DNA from: Mycobacteroides salmoniphilum
GTDB taxonomy: Bacteria; Actinomycetota; Actinomycetes; Mycobacteriales; Mycobacteriaceae
Direction: 5' to 3'
Assembly: GCF_004924335.1 (NCBI RefSeq)
Contig: NZ_CP024633.1
Coordinates: forward strand, 2,294,001-2,358,000
Length of the DNA: 64,000 nucleotides
The number at the start of each line of letters is the position of its first letter. Position 1 is the stretch's first letter. The notes beneath the pieces are model-generated. The model was not told the DNA's origin, ran no database searches, and saw only the letters and a program-made list of their open reading frames with translations. The position numbers and the translations under genes are program-made. This document shows positions 8,378 to 16,620 of this stretch, one piece after another.

Positions 8378-8506
8378 GTGTTCGCCGCTGACGTCCCGGT
8401 CTCCAGCGCGCGCACCCGCGAGCTGCTCAGTGGGAACCCGAGTCAGTACATGCTGATCGAAGACCTCGAACACGGTGACTACTTCGCCGTCGCGGAAGCC
8501 CGCTAA
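8378..8506 (+). pseudogene. C-terminal fragment of an extended SDR / NAD-dependent epimerase-like protein
   Basis: The frame reads VPVSSARTRELL..., then MLIEDLEHGDYF. This is the usual tail of atypical extended SDRs (P.SS.RTR..LGW.P...GLI.DL..GHYF). The nucleotide-binding Rossmann core is absent. An ATG at 8252 opens the same frame, but residues before 8378 have no family resemblance. It overlaps the convergent SDR gene by 4 bp. I interpret it as a decayed remnant. Confidence 0.6.
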
Positions 8507-9321
8507 GCCGAGAGACCCGTGAACACCGAAAAGAGGTCCTGGTAGCGAGCTCCCATCACCCGGACGAGCACATCGAGGACCTTGGCATCGGGTCCGACGA
8601 GCACGCGGGGCTTCTTCTCACGCACGGCGGTGAGGATGATGCGCGCGGCGGCCTCTGGGCTGGTGTTCGCCAGGTACTTGTCGAACACAGCGGCCGCCGC
8701 CTGCACATCGATACCCTCGGCGGCGGTGGCGTTTCGGGCGATTGCGGTCTTGATGCCGCCGGGGTGCACGCAGGTGACGGCGACGGGCTTCTTGGCGGCG
8801 ATCATTTCCTGGCGCAGGGACTCGGTGAAGCCGCGCACCGCGAACTTGGCGGCGTTGTAGGCGCTTTGGCCGGGCAGGGACAGGAGGCCGAACAGGCTGG
8901 AGACATTGATGACGTGGCCGTCGCCGGAGGCGATCAGGTGGGGCAGGAATGCCTTGGTGCCGTTGACAACACCCCAAAAGTTGACATCGATGATGCGCTC
9001 GATGTCTTTGAACGGGCTCGCCGCGACGTCGCCCGCATAGGCGATGCCGGCGTTGTTGAATATCTGGTTAACCTTGCCGAACTGTTCCTTGATCGAGTCG
9101 GCGTACAGCAGGAAGGCTTCGCGCTCAACGACATTGAGGCAGTCCGCACGGACCTCGGTGCCGAAGGCCGCGACCAGGCGTTCGGTCACGGCCAGTCCCT
9201 CGGTGTCTACGTCGCTGATGGCAACCTTGGCGCCGGAGCGGGCCAGCTCGATCGCCACAGCGCGCCCGATGCCCGATCCTGCGCCGGTGACTACGGCCAC
9301 CTTGCCGCCAAAACCTTCCAT
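8503..9321 (-). CDS. Short-chain dehydrogenase/reductase
   Basis: A 272-aa classical SDR. TGxxxGIG (VTGAGSGIGRA) near residue 10 binds NAD(P), NNAG is at ~90, and SS...YNAAK supplies the catalytic Ser-Tyr-Lys. Mycobacteria carry many relatives acting on fatty alcohols, ketones or sterols; substrate cannot be told. I prefer the ATG giving MEGFGGKVAVV over one four codons upstream. It is followed on the same strand from upstream by the 2OG oxygenase gene 31 bp away, so the two may be cotranscribed. Confidence 0.9.
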   Translation of the reverse strand: MEGFGGKVAVVTGAGSGIGRAVAIELARSGAKVAISDVDTEGLAVTERLVAAFGTEVRADCLNVVEREAFLLYADSIKEQFGKVNQIFNNAGIAYAGDVAASPFKDIERIIDVNFWGVVNGTKAFLPHLIASGDGHVINVSSLFGLLSLPGQSAYNAAKFAVRGFTESLRQEMIAAKKPVAVTCVHPGGIKTAIARNATAAEGIDVQAAAAVFDKYLANTSPEAAARIILTAVREKKPRVLVGPDAKVLDVLVRVMGARYQDLFSVFTGLSA

Positions 9322-9352
9322 GCCTTGCCTCATTACAGTGCTGGCGCCGGTC

Positions 9353-10309
9353 CTAGTGCCGCAACTTTCGCAATATCTCGCGGGTTTTGGCCTTGCGGAG
9401 GTAGGCGAAATGAGCCTTGACCGCGGGGAGGCCGAGATTGGGGTTCACGACATAGGCAACCATGCTGATATTGCGGCTGAGGTTCAGGAGGCGCCTGAAG
9501 ACGAACAGTCGGGCCTTGCGGGCGATGCCGTCCTGTGCCCCGTGCTCCCGGTAGTACGTCGTCTCGTCACCGCCGAAGCTGTCCGCCGGAGCGGCTGTGT
9601 AGTAGAAGAGCGCCAGCGATTGTCGCCATGAGCCTTCGGCGACTGGGAGAGGGAATCCGTGCACCGACTGGTCATCGGTGCGAAAGATGAGGGCCCTGCC
9701 CCAAACGGGAACGACCGTCTGAACGGCCCGGCCCTCCGCGTCGTAGAGCGATAGGCAACCTCCGTCATTCAGTGACCAGCTGTCATTCAGATAGACGATA
9801 ACGTTGATGCGGCGGTAGAGGTTTAGCGCGCGAAGATAGTGGAAGTCGGTGTGGGGAGTCAGGACTCCACCCGAGCCGCTGAGGTGAATGCCACCCCCAA
9901 ACAGATAGGGATCGGGGAGTAGCTGCCGGATGCCCGTGACCTTTTCGAGCACGCTCAGGAAGCGCGGTTCGTTGAGTTCTCTGATGACAGTTTTGAACGG
10001 TTCCGGGATGAGGTCGATTTCCGCGCAGAACCGTTTGTTCCGAATGTATCCGTCGTCCCATTGGTTCCACCAGGGCCAGGAGATGCCGGGAAAGTCATCG
10101 GCGGACTCCGAGGGCAGGCGTAGGAAGTCGTCGACCACCAGGTGCGGAAATGGCTCAGCCGTTTGGAATTGGCGGTGCAGATCTGGCGCGTTGCGCTCGA
10201 GTTTTTCGACTCTGACAACGGTATCTGTCTCGAGGACTGTTCCGTTCTCACCCACATAACTATCGAAGGATTCTGCTGACTCGTAGGCAGTTTCATTTTC
10301 GATGTGCAT
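9353..10309 (-). CDS. 2-oxoglutarate/Fe(II) oxygenase (prolyl-4-hydroxylase type)
   Basis: A 318-aa protein with the double-stranded beta-helix facial triad: HTD (TPHTDFHY) in the middle, a distal His (DQSVHGFP), and an Arg (WRQSLALFYYT) to hold 2-oxoglutarate. The N-terminal HLVVDDFL is typical of the SM-20/P4H branch. The C-terminal ~70 residues are basic and extra. It would hydroxylate a small molecule or a side chain using O2. Start taken at ATG 10309; a GTG 21 codons earlier is possible. The preceding small frame ends with TGATG coupling. Confidence 0.8.
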   Translation of the reverse strand: MHIENETAYESAESFDSYVGENGTVLETDTVVRVEKLERNAPDLHRQFQTAEPFPHLVVDDFLRLPSESADDFPGISWPWWNQWDDGYIRNKRFCAEIDLIPEPFKTVIRELNEPRFLSVLEKVTGIRQLLPDPYLFGGGIHLSGSGGVLTPHTDFHYLRALNLYRRINVIVYLNDSWSLNDGGCLSLYDAEGRAVQTVVPVWGRALIFRTDDQSVHGFPLPVAEGSWRQSLALFYYTAAPADSFGGDETTYYREHGAQDGIARKARLFVFRRLLNLSRNISMVAYVVNPNLGLPAVKAHFAYLRKAKTREILRKLRH

Positions 10310-10536
10310 CAGATGTCTGCCTCTCGCGCTAGGCCATGCGGAGCCTCGATAGCCGACCGCATCGGTCCACACGATGTAGCGGCAGCCTGGTACCGCGCCA
10401 TGGTTTCGGCCTCAACCAAAACGACGTTCTGTGAGATGTTCCGGCCGGCGAGAGCGGCGCGATACGCGTGGGCTGACCACGTCGTTCCCGGGTGGAAGTA
10501 TCTAGGCAGTAGGGCCTCCTCATGATGACATGTCAC
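10309..10536 (-). CDS. Possible small protein or gene remnant before the oxygenase (75 aa)
   Basis: An open frame from ATG 10536 runs to a TGA that overlaps the oxygenase ATG as TGATG, an arrangement typical of translational coupling. The product (EEALLPRYFHPGTTWSAHAY and on) has no recognised domain. It may be a true small gene, or simply leftover sequence of a larger decayed gene. Coding evidence is the overlap alone. Confidence 0.28.
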   Translation of the reverse strand: MTCHHEEALLPRYFHPGTTWSAHAYRAALAGRNISQNVVLVEAETMARYQAAATSCGPMRSAIEAPHGLAREADI

Positions 10537-10636
10537 CGACGGCTAGTCGCAGATCGACGAGATACGACAGGGGAGTGGCGCTGATTGCCCGATGGGGGCT
10601 GTGCGCCACTACTTTGATGCCCTACCATCCGAACCC

Positions 10637-11062
10637 ATGACAACGCCGCAACGTGTTCACATCACTCACGAGTTCAAGTCCGACCCGCAGACCGTGTTCA
10701 ACAAGCTCGCCGAGCACGAGAACCTCGGCCCGGTCTTTGGCGCCAATGTCACCCGCGTCAGCGACGGCACTAGCACTCGTAACGGCGCCGGCTCGGTCCG
10801 CCGCCTCAAGGTTGGTCCCCTTCCGGCGTTCGAGGAAACCACCACAACGGCCCAACCGAACACGCTCATCGAGTACAAGATCACCAAAGGCAGTCCACTA
10901 CGCGGCCACTGGGGCCGCCAGGAGCTCACGCCGACTGCGAGCGGCGGCACCACGCTCGACTACACGATCGGGTTCGACTCAGCGATCCCCGGGCTCGCCG
11001 TCTTGGTTGGCAAAGTGCTCACGTCCACGATCGCCAAGGGGCTCCCGAAACTCGCCGACTGA
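10637..11062 (+). CDS. SRPBCC (START/PYR-like) family protein
   Basis: A 141-aa helix-grip protein. It opens with strands and the helix DPQTVFNKLAEHENLGPVFG, then GAGSVRRLKVG, and closes with a long amphipathic helix (VLTSTIAKGLPKLA). This is the polyketide-cyclase / SRPBCC fold that binds hydrophobic ligands. No catalytic signature is visible. ATG 10637 is chosen because it begins immediately before the first strand; the upstream in-frame extension is not family-like. Monocistronic. Confidence 0.8.
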   Translation: MTTPQRVHITHEFKSDPQTVFNKLAEHENLGPVFGANVTRVSDGTSTRNGAGSVRRLKVGPLPAFEETTTTAQPNTLIEYKITKGSPLRGHWGRQELTPTASGGTTLDYTIGFDSAIPGLAVLVGKVLTSTIAKGLPKLAD

Positions 11063-11324
11063 CCACGCGTAGACCAGGCCCGTGCCCTTGGAAAGGCAGA
11101 GGAACCGGAATTACGATCCGATTGTGCGACAGGGTGTTTGATGGCCCACGGCGATGCATCCGATCGCAGTTGCGGGATGGTTGTGATGGCCGTGTTCATG
11201 AGGCGATGCTGTTCAGCGTGGTCAGATCGGCGACTTCCGGAACCGGATAAGCCGAAACCAGGACAAGGGCCTGGACACGGGCAGAATGGCCTACCGGCGG
11301 CGAAATCGCTCAGGACCGGCCACA

Positions 11325-12077
11325 TCAATGCTTAGACGCGTACTCAACCTTGGTGACGATCCACCGGTTCTTCTGGTACTCGAGAGTGGTGGCCCAGGTT
11401 CCGTGCGTGGTCTGCTGTGCAGGGTTTCTAGGTGTTGTTACCGACCAGGCGATCTGTGACTCAACGCGGGCGTTGGTACCGGAGCACTCGACCTGCTTGC
11501 TGGTCAGCTCGGCGATATGCGAGACGTATCGATCTGCGCCCGGAATCGTGCTGACGGAGCGGAATGCCTGTTCGGACTGTGTGTAAACCTCAGGGGATAG
11601 ACGCTCCTTGAGCGCGGGCAGGTTCTGATCTGCGAGACCGGTGAACTCGAAGCTCAGGTGGGCAACCTCCTCGGCGGCGGCGACCGTAGTGTCGCAGTGG
11701 TTCGAGGCGCGTCGGATCGCGAAGTAGGCGGTGGTGCCCCCCGCGATCACTAGTACTGCGACAGCTGCGACTACCGCCCATCGCATCCGGTGGTTCCCGG
11801 ACGCCGCGGCTGAAGGCGTGGGTGCCGGCAAGGTCGGGGCAGCGTTCTCCGATTCAGCAGGCTGGCCAGACTGTATGCCCGGCACTGCGGGTCCACCGGC
11901 AGCCAGCGGTGCAGCGAGTTCTGCTACCAGCGTGCGCAGCTGGCCATCGTCGTCGAGATCGATCTGCTGCTTGAAGGCCTGGTCGGCCACTGCCATCACC
12001 TGGTCGCGGCTGATGGCTTGCCCCGTCAGCGCGGTGATCCGCTGGGAAAGCTCAGCGAGCCGGTCGTGCACAGTCAT
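11325..12077 (-). CDS. Single-pass membrane protein with Mce-associated-like extracellular domain
   Basis: A 250-aa protein: N-terminal ~85 residues cytoplasmic, including a helix-rich segment and a Pro/Ala linker, then one membrane helix (WAVVAAVAVLVIAGGTTAYF), then an external ~140-residue domain resembling the NTF2-like fold of mycobacterial Mce-associated and similar envelope proteins (two cysteines, ending WIVTKVEYASKH). Function unknown; an envelope accessory role is inferred. Start ATG 12077 gives a clean N-terminus. Confidence 0.65.
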   Translation of the reverse strand: MTVHDRLAELSQRITALTGQAISRDQVMAVADQAFKQQIDLDDDGQLRTLVAELAAPLAAGGPAVPGIQSGQPAESENAAPTLPAPTPSAAASGNHRMRWAVVAAVAVLVIAGGTTAYFAIRRASNHCDTTVAAAEEVAHLSFEFTGLADQNLPALKERLSPEVYTQSEQAFRSVSTIPGADRYVSHIAELTSKQVECSGTNARVESQIAWSVTTPRNPAQQTTHGTWATTLEYQKNRWIVTKVEYASKH

Positions 12078-12654
12078 GCTCGCTACCCTAACCACTCCTT
12101 CACCGTCCCTGCGTCCACCGGGATCCATTTGAAGGGGTAACCTGTGGCGACACAATGCTTGCCGATCCGGCGCACGACCAAAAACATTGCGTTACAGGGC
12201 GTTAAGTAATTATCTGGTGTAACCGGCCCGTTTTGTAACTAGCGTGGATGTCGCCCTTGTTATCGCCCGCGCTGTGCTGCAATGGAGCAGTGACGACTTA
12301 GGAGAGTCTGCTGGCCCGGACTCCGCCGATAGCCCAGATCAACCAGCCGATCGCACATTCGTCAGCTCCCAGCCGGGGCTGTCCGTTTCGGATTAGTTAG
12401 CCACTGCGACATGGGATTTGGCTATCTTTTCATGGACACTTGAGCGTCGATTCGTCCGGATAATGTTGGCCATTCCGTACACTGCACCTTTGACCGGCTA
12501 ATTTCCGCCATCTCGGGCACCCGCTGCCGGTTGATATCCCCATCCGCACAAGCGAATTGGGCTGTATTGGTGCACCGATCGGGAGGCCTAGTGCCGCCGG
12601 GGTACGGGTCTCTACGCGCACCTTTCTGCCGAACTTCGGATAGATTGCCCGTCT
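12078..12654. other. 577-bp interval without a convincing gene
   Basis: No conserved frame. The best candidate is a 50-aa frame on the plus strand from GTG 12244 to 12396 (MDVALVIARAVLQW...), which lacks a ribosome site. Base composition is more AT-rich than the flanks around 12180-12250, suggesting promoter sequence for the acetyltransferase or acquired DNA. Confidence 0.35.
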
Positions 12655-13221
12655 GTGGGTGACAACAAGCGGCGGATGCTGAACGGCGAGCTCTACCGGG
12701 ACAACGATCCCGAGCTCGTCGCCGAACGTAAGCACTGTCAACAACTGCTGGACCGGTACAACGCGGCAGGCGCCGCGGACGACTTGGTCAGGGACGAAAT
12801 TCTTGCGGAGCTGTTGGGATCGCTCGGCGATGGGTCATGGATCATGCCCCGATTCCAATGCGACTACGGCTACCAAATCACCGTCGGCACAAACTCATTC
12901 CTCAACTATGACGCGATCTTGCTGGACTGCGCACGGATCACGATCGGCAACGATGTTTCAATCGGGCCGCGGGCACAGCTCCTCACTGCCTTGCATCCCA
13001 TCGATGACCATCAGGCGCGGCGAGATAGATGGGAGTCAGCTGCTCCCATCACAATCGAAGACAACGTCTGGCTCGGGGGCGGAGTCATTGTCTGCGCGGG
13101 AGTAACAATTGGGCACAACAGCGTGATCGGGGCTGGCAGCGTCGTCACCCGCGATATCGCCCCCTGCACCCTTGCCGTCGGGAACCCCTGCCGCCCGATC
13201 CGGGCCCTGAACGTGCCTTGA
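12655..13221 (+). CDS. Sugar O-acetyltransferase (maltose/galactoside acetyltransferase type)
   Basis: A 188-aa protein: N-terminal MLNGELYRDNDPEL motif of the Maa/LacA acetyltransferases, then a left-handed beta-helix of hexapeptide repeats (ITIGNDVSIGPRAQL, ITIEDNVWLGGGVIVCAGVTIG) with the catalytic His in TALHPID. It transfers acetyl from acetyl-CoA to a sugar hydroxyl. A GTG start at 12655 gives eight residues before the motif. Isolated in an accessory region. Confidence 0.88.
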   Translation: MGDNKRRMLNGELYRDNDPELVAERKHCQQLLDRYNAAGAADDLVRDEILAELLGSLGDGSWIMPRFQCDYGYQITVGTNSFLNYDAILLDCARITIGNDVSIGPRAQLLTALHPIDDHQARRDRWESAAPITIEDNVWLGGGVIVCAGVTIGHNSVIGAGSVVTRDIAPCTLAVGNPCRPIRALNVP

Positions 13222-13365
13222 CCTACGGCCCAACGCGGTCGCAGGGGCGGACGGCCGGTCGGGGGGAGTGTGTCGGTATTTTCGCGCGTTCGAAAGTCCG
13301 TAGGCGCATTAGAGATGATGTGCAGGCCAGTTCCACCAGCCAAGCCGCTTTCAGCGACTACACAT

Positions 13366-13986
13366 CTATTTCGCGTGATCGGTCTCTCGGACAACGTTCA
13401 CGAACCTCTCGATCAAAGCGTGATCCTTGACGCCGCGGGACGATTCGATGCCGCTGGAGACGTCGACGCCCCAAGCTCCGGTGGCATCCAGTGCGTCGCG
13501 GACGTTGTCCGGAGACAGTCCGCCCGCCAGGATCCACCGTCCTCGAGGACGAGATCGCTGTTGGGCCCAGTCCCATGGCGTTCCCGACCCGGCGTCGGTG
13601 CCGTCGATCAGGAGCTCGTCCTCACCGAGCTCGAGGTTGTAACCGTCGCGGACGGTACCCGCGACGACCGCGCGGATCACGTTGAGGCCGGCGTCATGCA
13701 GCCGCTGCACTTGCTCGGCGTCGACAAGATCGTGAATCTGCACGGTGCGAAGCCCAGTCATCTCGGCGATCTCGGTGATTTGATCGATTGAGTTGTCGCG
13801 AAACACACCGATCGCCCGGATGTGATCGGGGATCCGCGCAAGCAGTTCGCCTGCGAGCGCGGGGGTGACCTTGCGGACGCTCTCAGCGAAGACCAGACCG
13901 ATACCGTCGACGCTCAGTCTGACCGCGAGGTCGACCGTGTCAGCATCGCGCAGACCGCAGACCTTGATGAATGGCACCGCCTGCAC
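13366..13986 (-). CDS. trpF: Phosphoribosylanthranilate isomerase (TrpF)
   Basis: A 206-aa (beta/alpha)8 enzyme of tryptophan synthesis. IKVCGLRDADTVDLAV holds the catalytic Cys; ELLIDGTDAGSGTPWDW holds the catalytic Asp and a phosphate loop; LAGGLSPDNVRDAL and GVDVSSGIES are the C-terminal phosphate sites. The domain is full length and all expected residues are present. Mycobacteria normally use the bifunctional PriA for this step, so a stand-alone trpF away from any trp operon is notable. Immediately 5', and in the same frame with no stop, lies an aldo/keto reductase remnant; the GTG at 13986 is the first usable start. Confidence 0.9.
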   Translation of the reverse strand: MQAVPFIKVCGLRDADTVDLAVRLSVDGIGLVFAESVRKVTPALAGELLARIPDHIRAIGVFRDNSIDQITEIAEMTGLRTVQIHDLVDAEQVQRLHDAGLNVIRAVVAGTVRDGYNLELGEDELLIDGTDAGSGTPWDWAQQRSRPRGRWILAGGLSPDNVRDALDATGAWGVDVSSGIESSRGVKDHALIERFVNVVRETDHAK

Positions 13987-14025
13987 GCTACCAGCGCCGC
14001 CTAGCCAGCTTAAGGAGCCGGTGTC

Positions 14026-14163
14026 CAGCAGAATGCTGGGTGAGCGCCGAAGCAGCCACGCTAATGCAACGGCTATCGGTGTGGTGTCGAGACGGGTGGC
14101 GACTGACCGTAGTTCGTCGGACTGCAGCGGTGAGAAGCCGCCGAGCGATGACGCGGTCGCGCC
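14026..14163 (-). pseudogene. Aldo/keto reductase C-terminal remnant
   Basis: Translation of the minus strand gives LGGFSPLQSDELRSVA followed by TPIAVALAWLLRRSPSILL, the last helices of aldo/keto reductases just before the conserved IPGTSS motif. The homology breaks off at ILL, and the frame then runs straight into trpF. Upstream, the homology stops exactly at a 29-bp repeat, with a TGA shortly before. The ~250 residues of the catalytic barrel are missing. This is a clear truncated gene with no start codon. Confidence 0.75.
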
Positions 14164-14185
14164 TGGGCACGTTTTTCGCGATACG
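14157..14185. repeat. 29-bp direct repeat, copy 1
   Basis: Begins TCGCGCCTGGGCACG and ends TTCGCGATACG; identical over 29 bases to 15030-15058. The ends TCGCG/CGCGA are inverted, so it could fold back. It forms the boundary of the aldo/keto reductase remnant. Confidence 0.9.
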
Positions 14186-14422
14186 ACTCAAACACCACCA
14201 GTACAGATGCATCGGACCCCACTCCAAGGGAAGGCAGTCGCGGGCGGGAACCAAACGATTGGCTAATTCAGGTGTTTCGTCGCGCATCACTTGTCGGGCA
14301 CGTCGAGCGTGAAAGGGGTTTGATGCAACCATGACCGCGGGGAGATGGTTAGCAGGCCCGCAGGCAACCGACGGTGAGCGCTCAACAGGTGCCACGGCTT
14401 ACAGCCGACCTAGGATGTTTCA

Positions 14423-15010
14423 ATGCCTGGCAAGTCCCAATCGTCGATTCCGCTGAGTGCATGGAGGCTGCGAGGACGACTTCTGTTACCTGCTGGCGCG
14501 ATTGCCGCCGCCCTTGTCGGGGCGGTGTCTATCGCAGCGCTGGTAGTGCTGGCGAGCAGCATTCCGGGATTCGTGCGCGGCGGTGAACGGATCGCTGTGC
14601 GATTGCATAATCTTCCGCCTGGGGATGAATTTGCAGAGATCAACCGCGTGACGTACTGGCCGCCTGATTGGGTTGCTGCGGTATGCCAGCAGCCGGTATA
14701 CCACCTGCGGACCCCAAATGAACGATTCCCTCACGCGACCGTGAGTTCGATATGTAAGGCACGTGTTCGGCTGGATGGCGAGTCGTCCGATATCACGATC
14801 GCACGTTTCCCAGCTGAATTGCCCATGCAGGCCGATCTTTTCAATAGCAGTTACAAGTGGTATGCGTTCGCCTACGACGACGGCGGGATGGTCGTTTTCG
14901 CGACCTTCTCCGAAGTTGCGGCCGGGTACGACACCGGCTTCACCGAGTCCGTAGTGCTGCAACCATTGAAGCAATTCGGCTTCCGCATCTACTCACGCCC
15001 TGGGCCTTAA
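14423..15010 (+). CDS. Hypothetical single-pass membrane protein (195 aa)
   Basis: Basic N-terminus, one long hydrophobic helix (residues ~20-45), then an exported domain of ~145 residues with two cysteines (VCQQPVYHL, SSICKARV) and a mixed alpha/beta pattern (WYAFAYDDGGMVVFATFSE). I do not recognise a family. It is the only gene in the 845-bp segment between two copies of a perfect 29-bp repeat, with decayed genes on both outer sides, so it may have arrived as a unit. Confidence 0.65.
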   Translation: MPGKSQSSIPLSAWRLRGRLLLPAGAIAAALVGAVSIAALVVLASSIPGFVRGGERIAVRLHNLPPGDEFAEINRVTYWPPDWVAAVCQQPVYHLRTPNERFPHATVSSICKARVRLDGESSDITIARFPAELPMQADLFNSSYKWYAFAYDDGGMVVFATFSEVAAGYDTGFTESVVLQPLKQFGFRIYSRPGP

Positions 15011-15029
15011 CCCTTCAGTGCCAAGCGGC

Positions 15030-15058
15030 TCGCGCCTGGGCACGTTTTTCGCGATACG
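15030..15058. repeat. 29-bp direct repeat, copy 2
   Basis: Identical to 14157-14185 and in the same orientation. Starts 20 bp after the stop of the gene at 14423-15010. No flanking homology beyond the 29 bases. Confidence 0.9.
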
Positions 15059-15214
15059 CCCGGCGGCGGAGTCGTCACCGGTCCTGGAATCGCTCCGACT
15101 TGTCTTGACGGGTACCCGCAAGTTTGCGCTCTTCTGTTGTAGCGGCGCATTTCCTCATCGCTCCCGTCTGCGCAAGTCACTTGGCGCGGGCGCAGGACGG
15201 CACGCGGTTGAAAG

Positions 15215-15454
15215 TCACGAACCACTGGCGTGCCCGGAACGAATGGACGAGCGCCCGGTGAAAGTGGTGGCGACGGCCAACCCGGTCGGCTCAAGATAAG
15301 CGTGGCCCGGTATGGGCGCCGAGCGTGCTGCTGAGCCCGGACGTGGGCAGTCTTGCCCCGCGCGCGTCGAGCTCGCAGGCGGGGCGACCATTCCGGCCCC
15401 GACCCCGACGATGATCACATCAGCATCCGTGACGCTAGCGCCATCGACTAGCAA
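15215..15454 (-). pseudogene. Decayed FAD-dependent dehydrogenase (N-terminal remnant)
   Basis: The frame opens TDADVIIVGVGAGMVA, the dinucleotide-binding start of FAD-binding dehydrogenases. Directly after it a +1 shift gives ACELDARG, matching the usual continuation (AACEL.DAG) of the same helix; in the original frame the similarity is lost. The rest of the ~500-residue protein is absent. It begins 16 bp after yaeQ on the same strand, so it was probably the second gene of that operon. Confidence 0.55.
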
Positions 15455-15469
15455 CTCGGGCTCAGACGT

Positions 15470-16021
15470 TCACTCCAATGGCTCGGGCGTGAAGGTGACG
15501 TCGACCCCGCTTACGGTCATCGTCACCTGACCTTCGATCACCATCACCTGCGCCGAGACCCGTCGATCGACAGCCTCTGCCAGTTGCTGTACCGCTGCAT
15601 TCGGTATCTGCATTACCGACAGGTTCGATAGCCCCGCCACTTTGGGGCCGACGGTGCGCCACCAGGTGGCCACGCCGGCGGCGAATGGGAAGAGCAGCAC
15701 CTGGTCGGCCTGGCTGGCCGCCTTGCCCAATGCGCGTTCATCGGGCTGGCCGACGTTGACCCACTCCAGGATCCGGCCGGTGTAGTCGGCGAGCCGCAAG
15801 TCCGGTACACCAGGAGTGGACAGGCCTGGCCCGAACGCCAACTCGCCGTCGACGTCGCTGAGTCGGTGTGCACGAAGCCCAAAAGCCAACAAACGCACCA
15901 CCATCCGCTCATCGGTCTCGCTGGGATGACGGGCCACGGTCAGTGCGTGATCGGCGTAGTAACCGTGATCGACATCGGAGACGCCAAGTTCGACTTTGAA
16001 AACTGTTGCAGAAAGGGCCAC
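15470..16021 (-). CDS. yaeQ: YaeQ family protein
   Basis: A 183-aa protein with the full YaeQ pattern: ATVFKVELGVSDVD, YYADHALTVARHPSETDERMVVRLLAFGL near the N-terminus, the catalytic-looking WVNVGQPDE block, and a closing strand region. YaeQ has a PD-(D/E)xK nuclease-like fold of uncertain function; the E. coli protein was linked to RfaH-type suppression. I choose GTG 16021 because it matches the family N-terminus; the frame opens six codons earlier with TTG. Confidence 0.88.
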   Translation of the reverse strand: MALSATVFKVELGVSDVDHGYYADHALTVARHPSETDERMVVRLLAFGLRAHRLSDVDGELAFGPGLSTPGVPDLRLADYTGRILEWVNVGQPDERALGKAASQADQVLLFPFAAGVATWWRTVGPKVAGLSNLSVMQIPNAAVQQLAEAVDRRVSAQVMVIEGQVTMTVSGVDVTFTPEPLE

Positions 16022-16371
16022 GTCATAGTGTCCACCCAAGTGGTGCCCCCCGAGCAGTCAGGTCGCATTCAGTGGTCACGACGCCTAGCCAGACGCCAGT
16101 TCGAGTCGCCACCCAGGCACGCAACCATGCAGCAACAGTGGGGTACGTCGATGGCGCGGGCGCTGATCGCCTACGAAGATGCGGTACTCAGCTTGGTGGA
16201 TGCGCACGATGGGAGAGTGGCGCATTCCTCCCGGTACGAACGTGCGGAATTCATCAGAAGCGGCAGGGGAGAGCGGCCCTCCTAGACCTACCCGCAACCC
16301 ACTACTGCAGGGTCGCGTAGATTCTTCGAGAACAATCCGAGCACCTAACGCAGCATTCAACGAAGGCCATC
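16022..16371. other. 350-bp interval between yaeQ and the DUF3297 gene
   Basis: Divergent promoter region. A plus-strand frame ending at 16285 (…AYEDAVLSLVDAHDGRVAHSS) continues past the yaeQ start but has no family resemblance. I see no hairpin, repeat or RNA gene. Confidence 0.35.
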
Positions 16372-16620
16372 ATGTCCGAGGATCAGAACACAGACGTTCC
16401 ACCGAATCACCTCTCCATCGATCCGCGTAGCGCTTTCTATAGCGAAGAGGTGCTTCGCCGCGACGTGGGTATTCGCTTTAATGGTGTCGAGAAAACCAAT
16501 GTTCACGAATACAACGTGGCCGAGGGTTGGGTGCGTGTTGAAGTCCCCACCGCGAAGGATCGCCGCGGAAATCCGATGGTCGTCAAGCTCAGTGGCACGG
16601 TTGAACCTTTTTTCCGCTGA
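16372..16620 (+). CDS. DUF3297 family protein
   Basis: An 82-aa protein matching DUF3297 along its whole length: LSIDPRSAFYSEEVLRRDVGIRFNGVEKTNVHEY, GWVRVEVP, and the ending KLSGTVEPFFR. The family is widespread in proteobacteria and some actinobacteria; its function is unknown. No signal peptide. The gene has its own promoter region and no operon partner. The family is not a mycobacterial core gene, so acquisition is possible. Confidence 0.85.
   Translation: MSEDQNTDVPPNHLSIDPRSAFYSEEVLRRDVGIRFNGVEKTNVHEYNVAEGWVRVEVPTAKDRRGNPMVVKLSGTVEPFFR

Noticed and set aside
8764..9420. Long plus-strand frame of 218 aa opposite the SDR gene
   Set aside because: Mirror frame of a clear SDR with intact motifs; the product has no recognisable domain.
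12430..12744. 104-aa minus-strand frame
   Set aside because: It covers the start of the acetyltransferase gene on the other strand, lacks a ribosome site and has no family resemblance.
13988..14395. 135-aa minus-strand frame across the 29-bp repeat
   Set aside because: It is a shadow of the aldo/keto reductase remnant in another frame and is arginine-rich; the remnant explains the sequence better.
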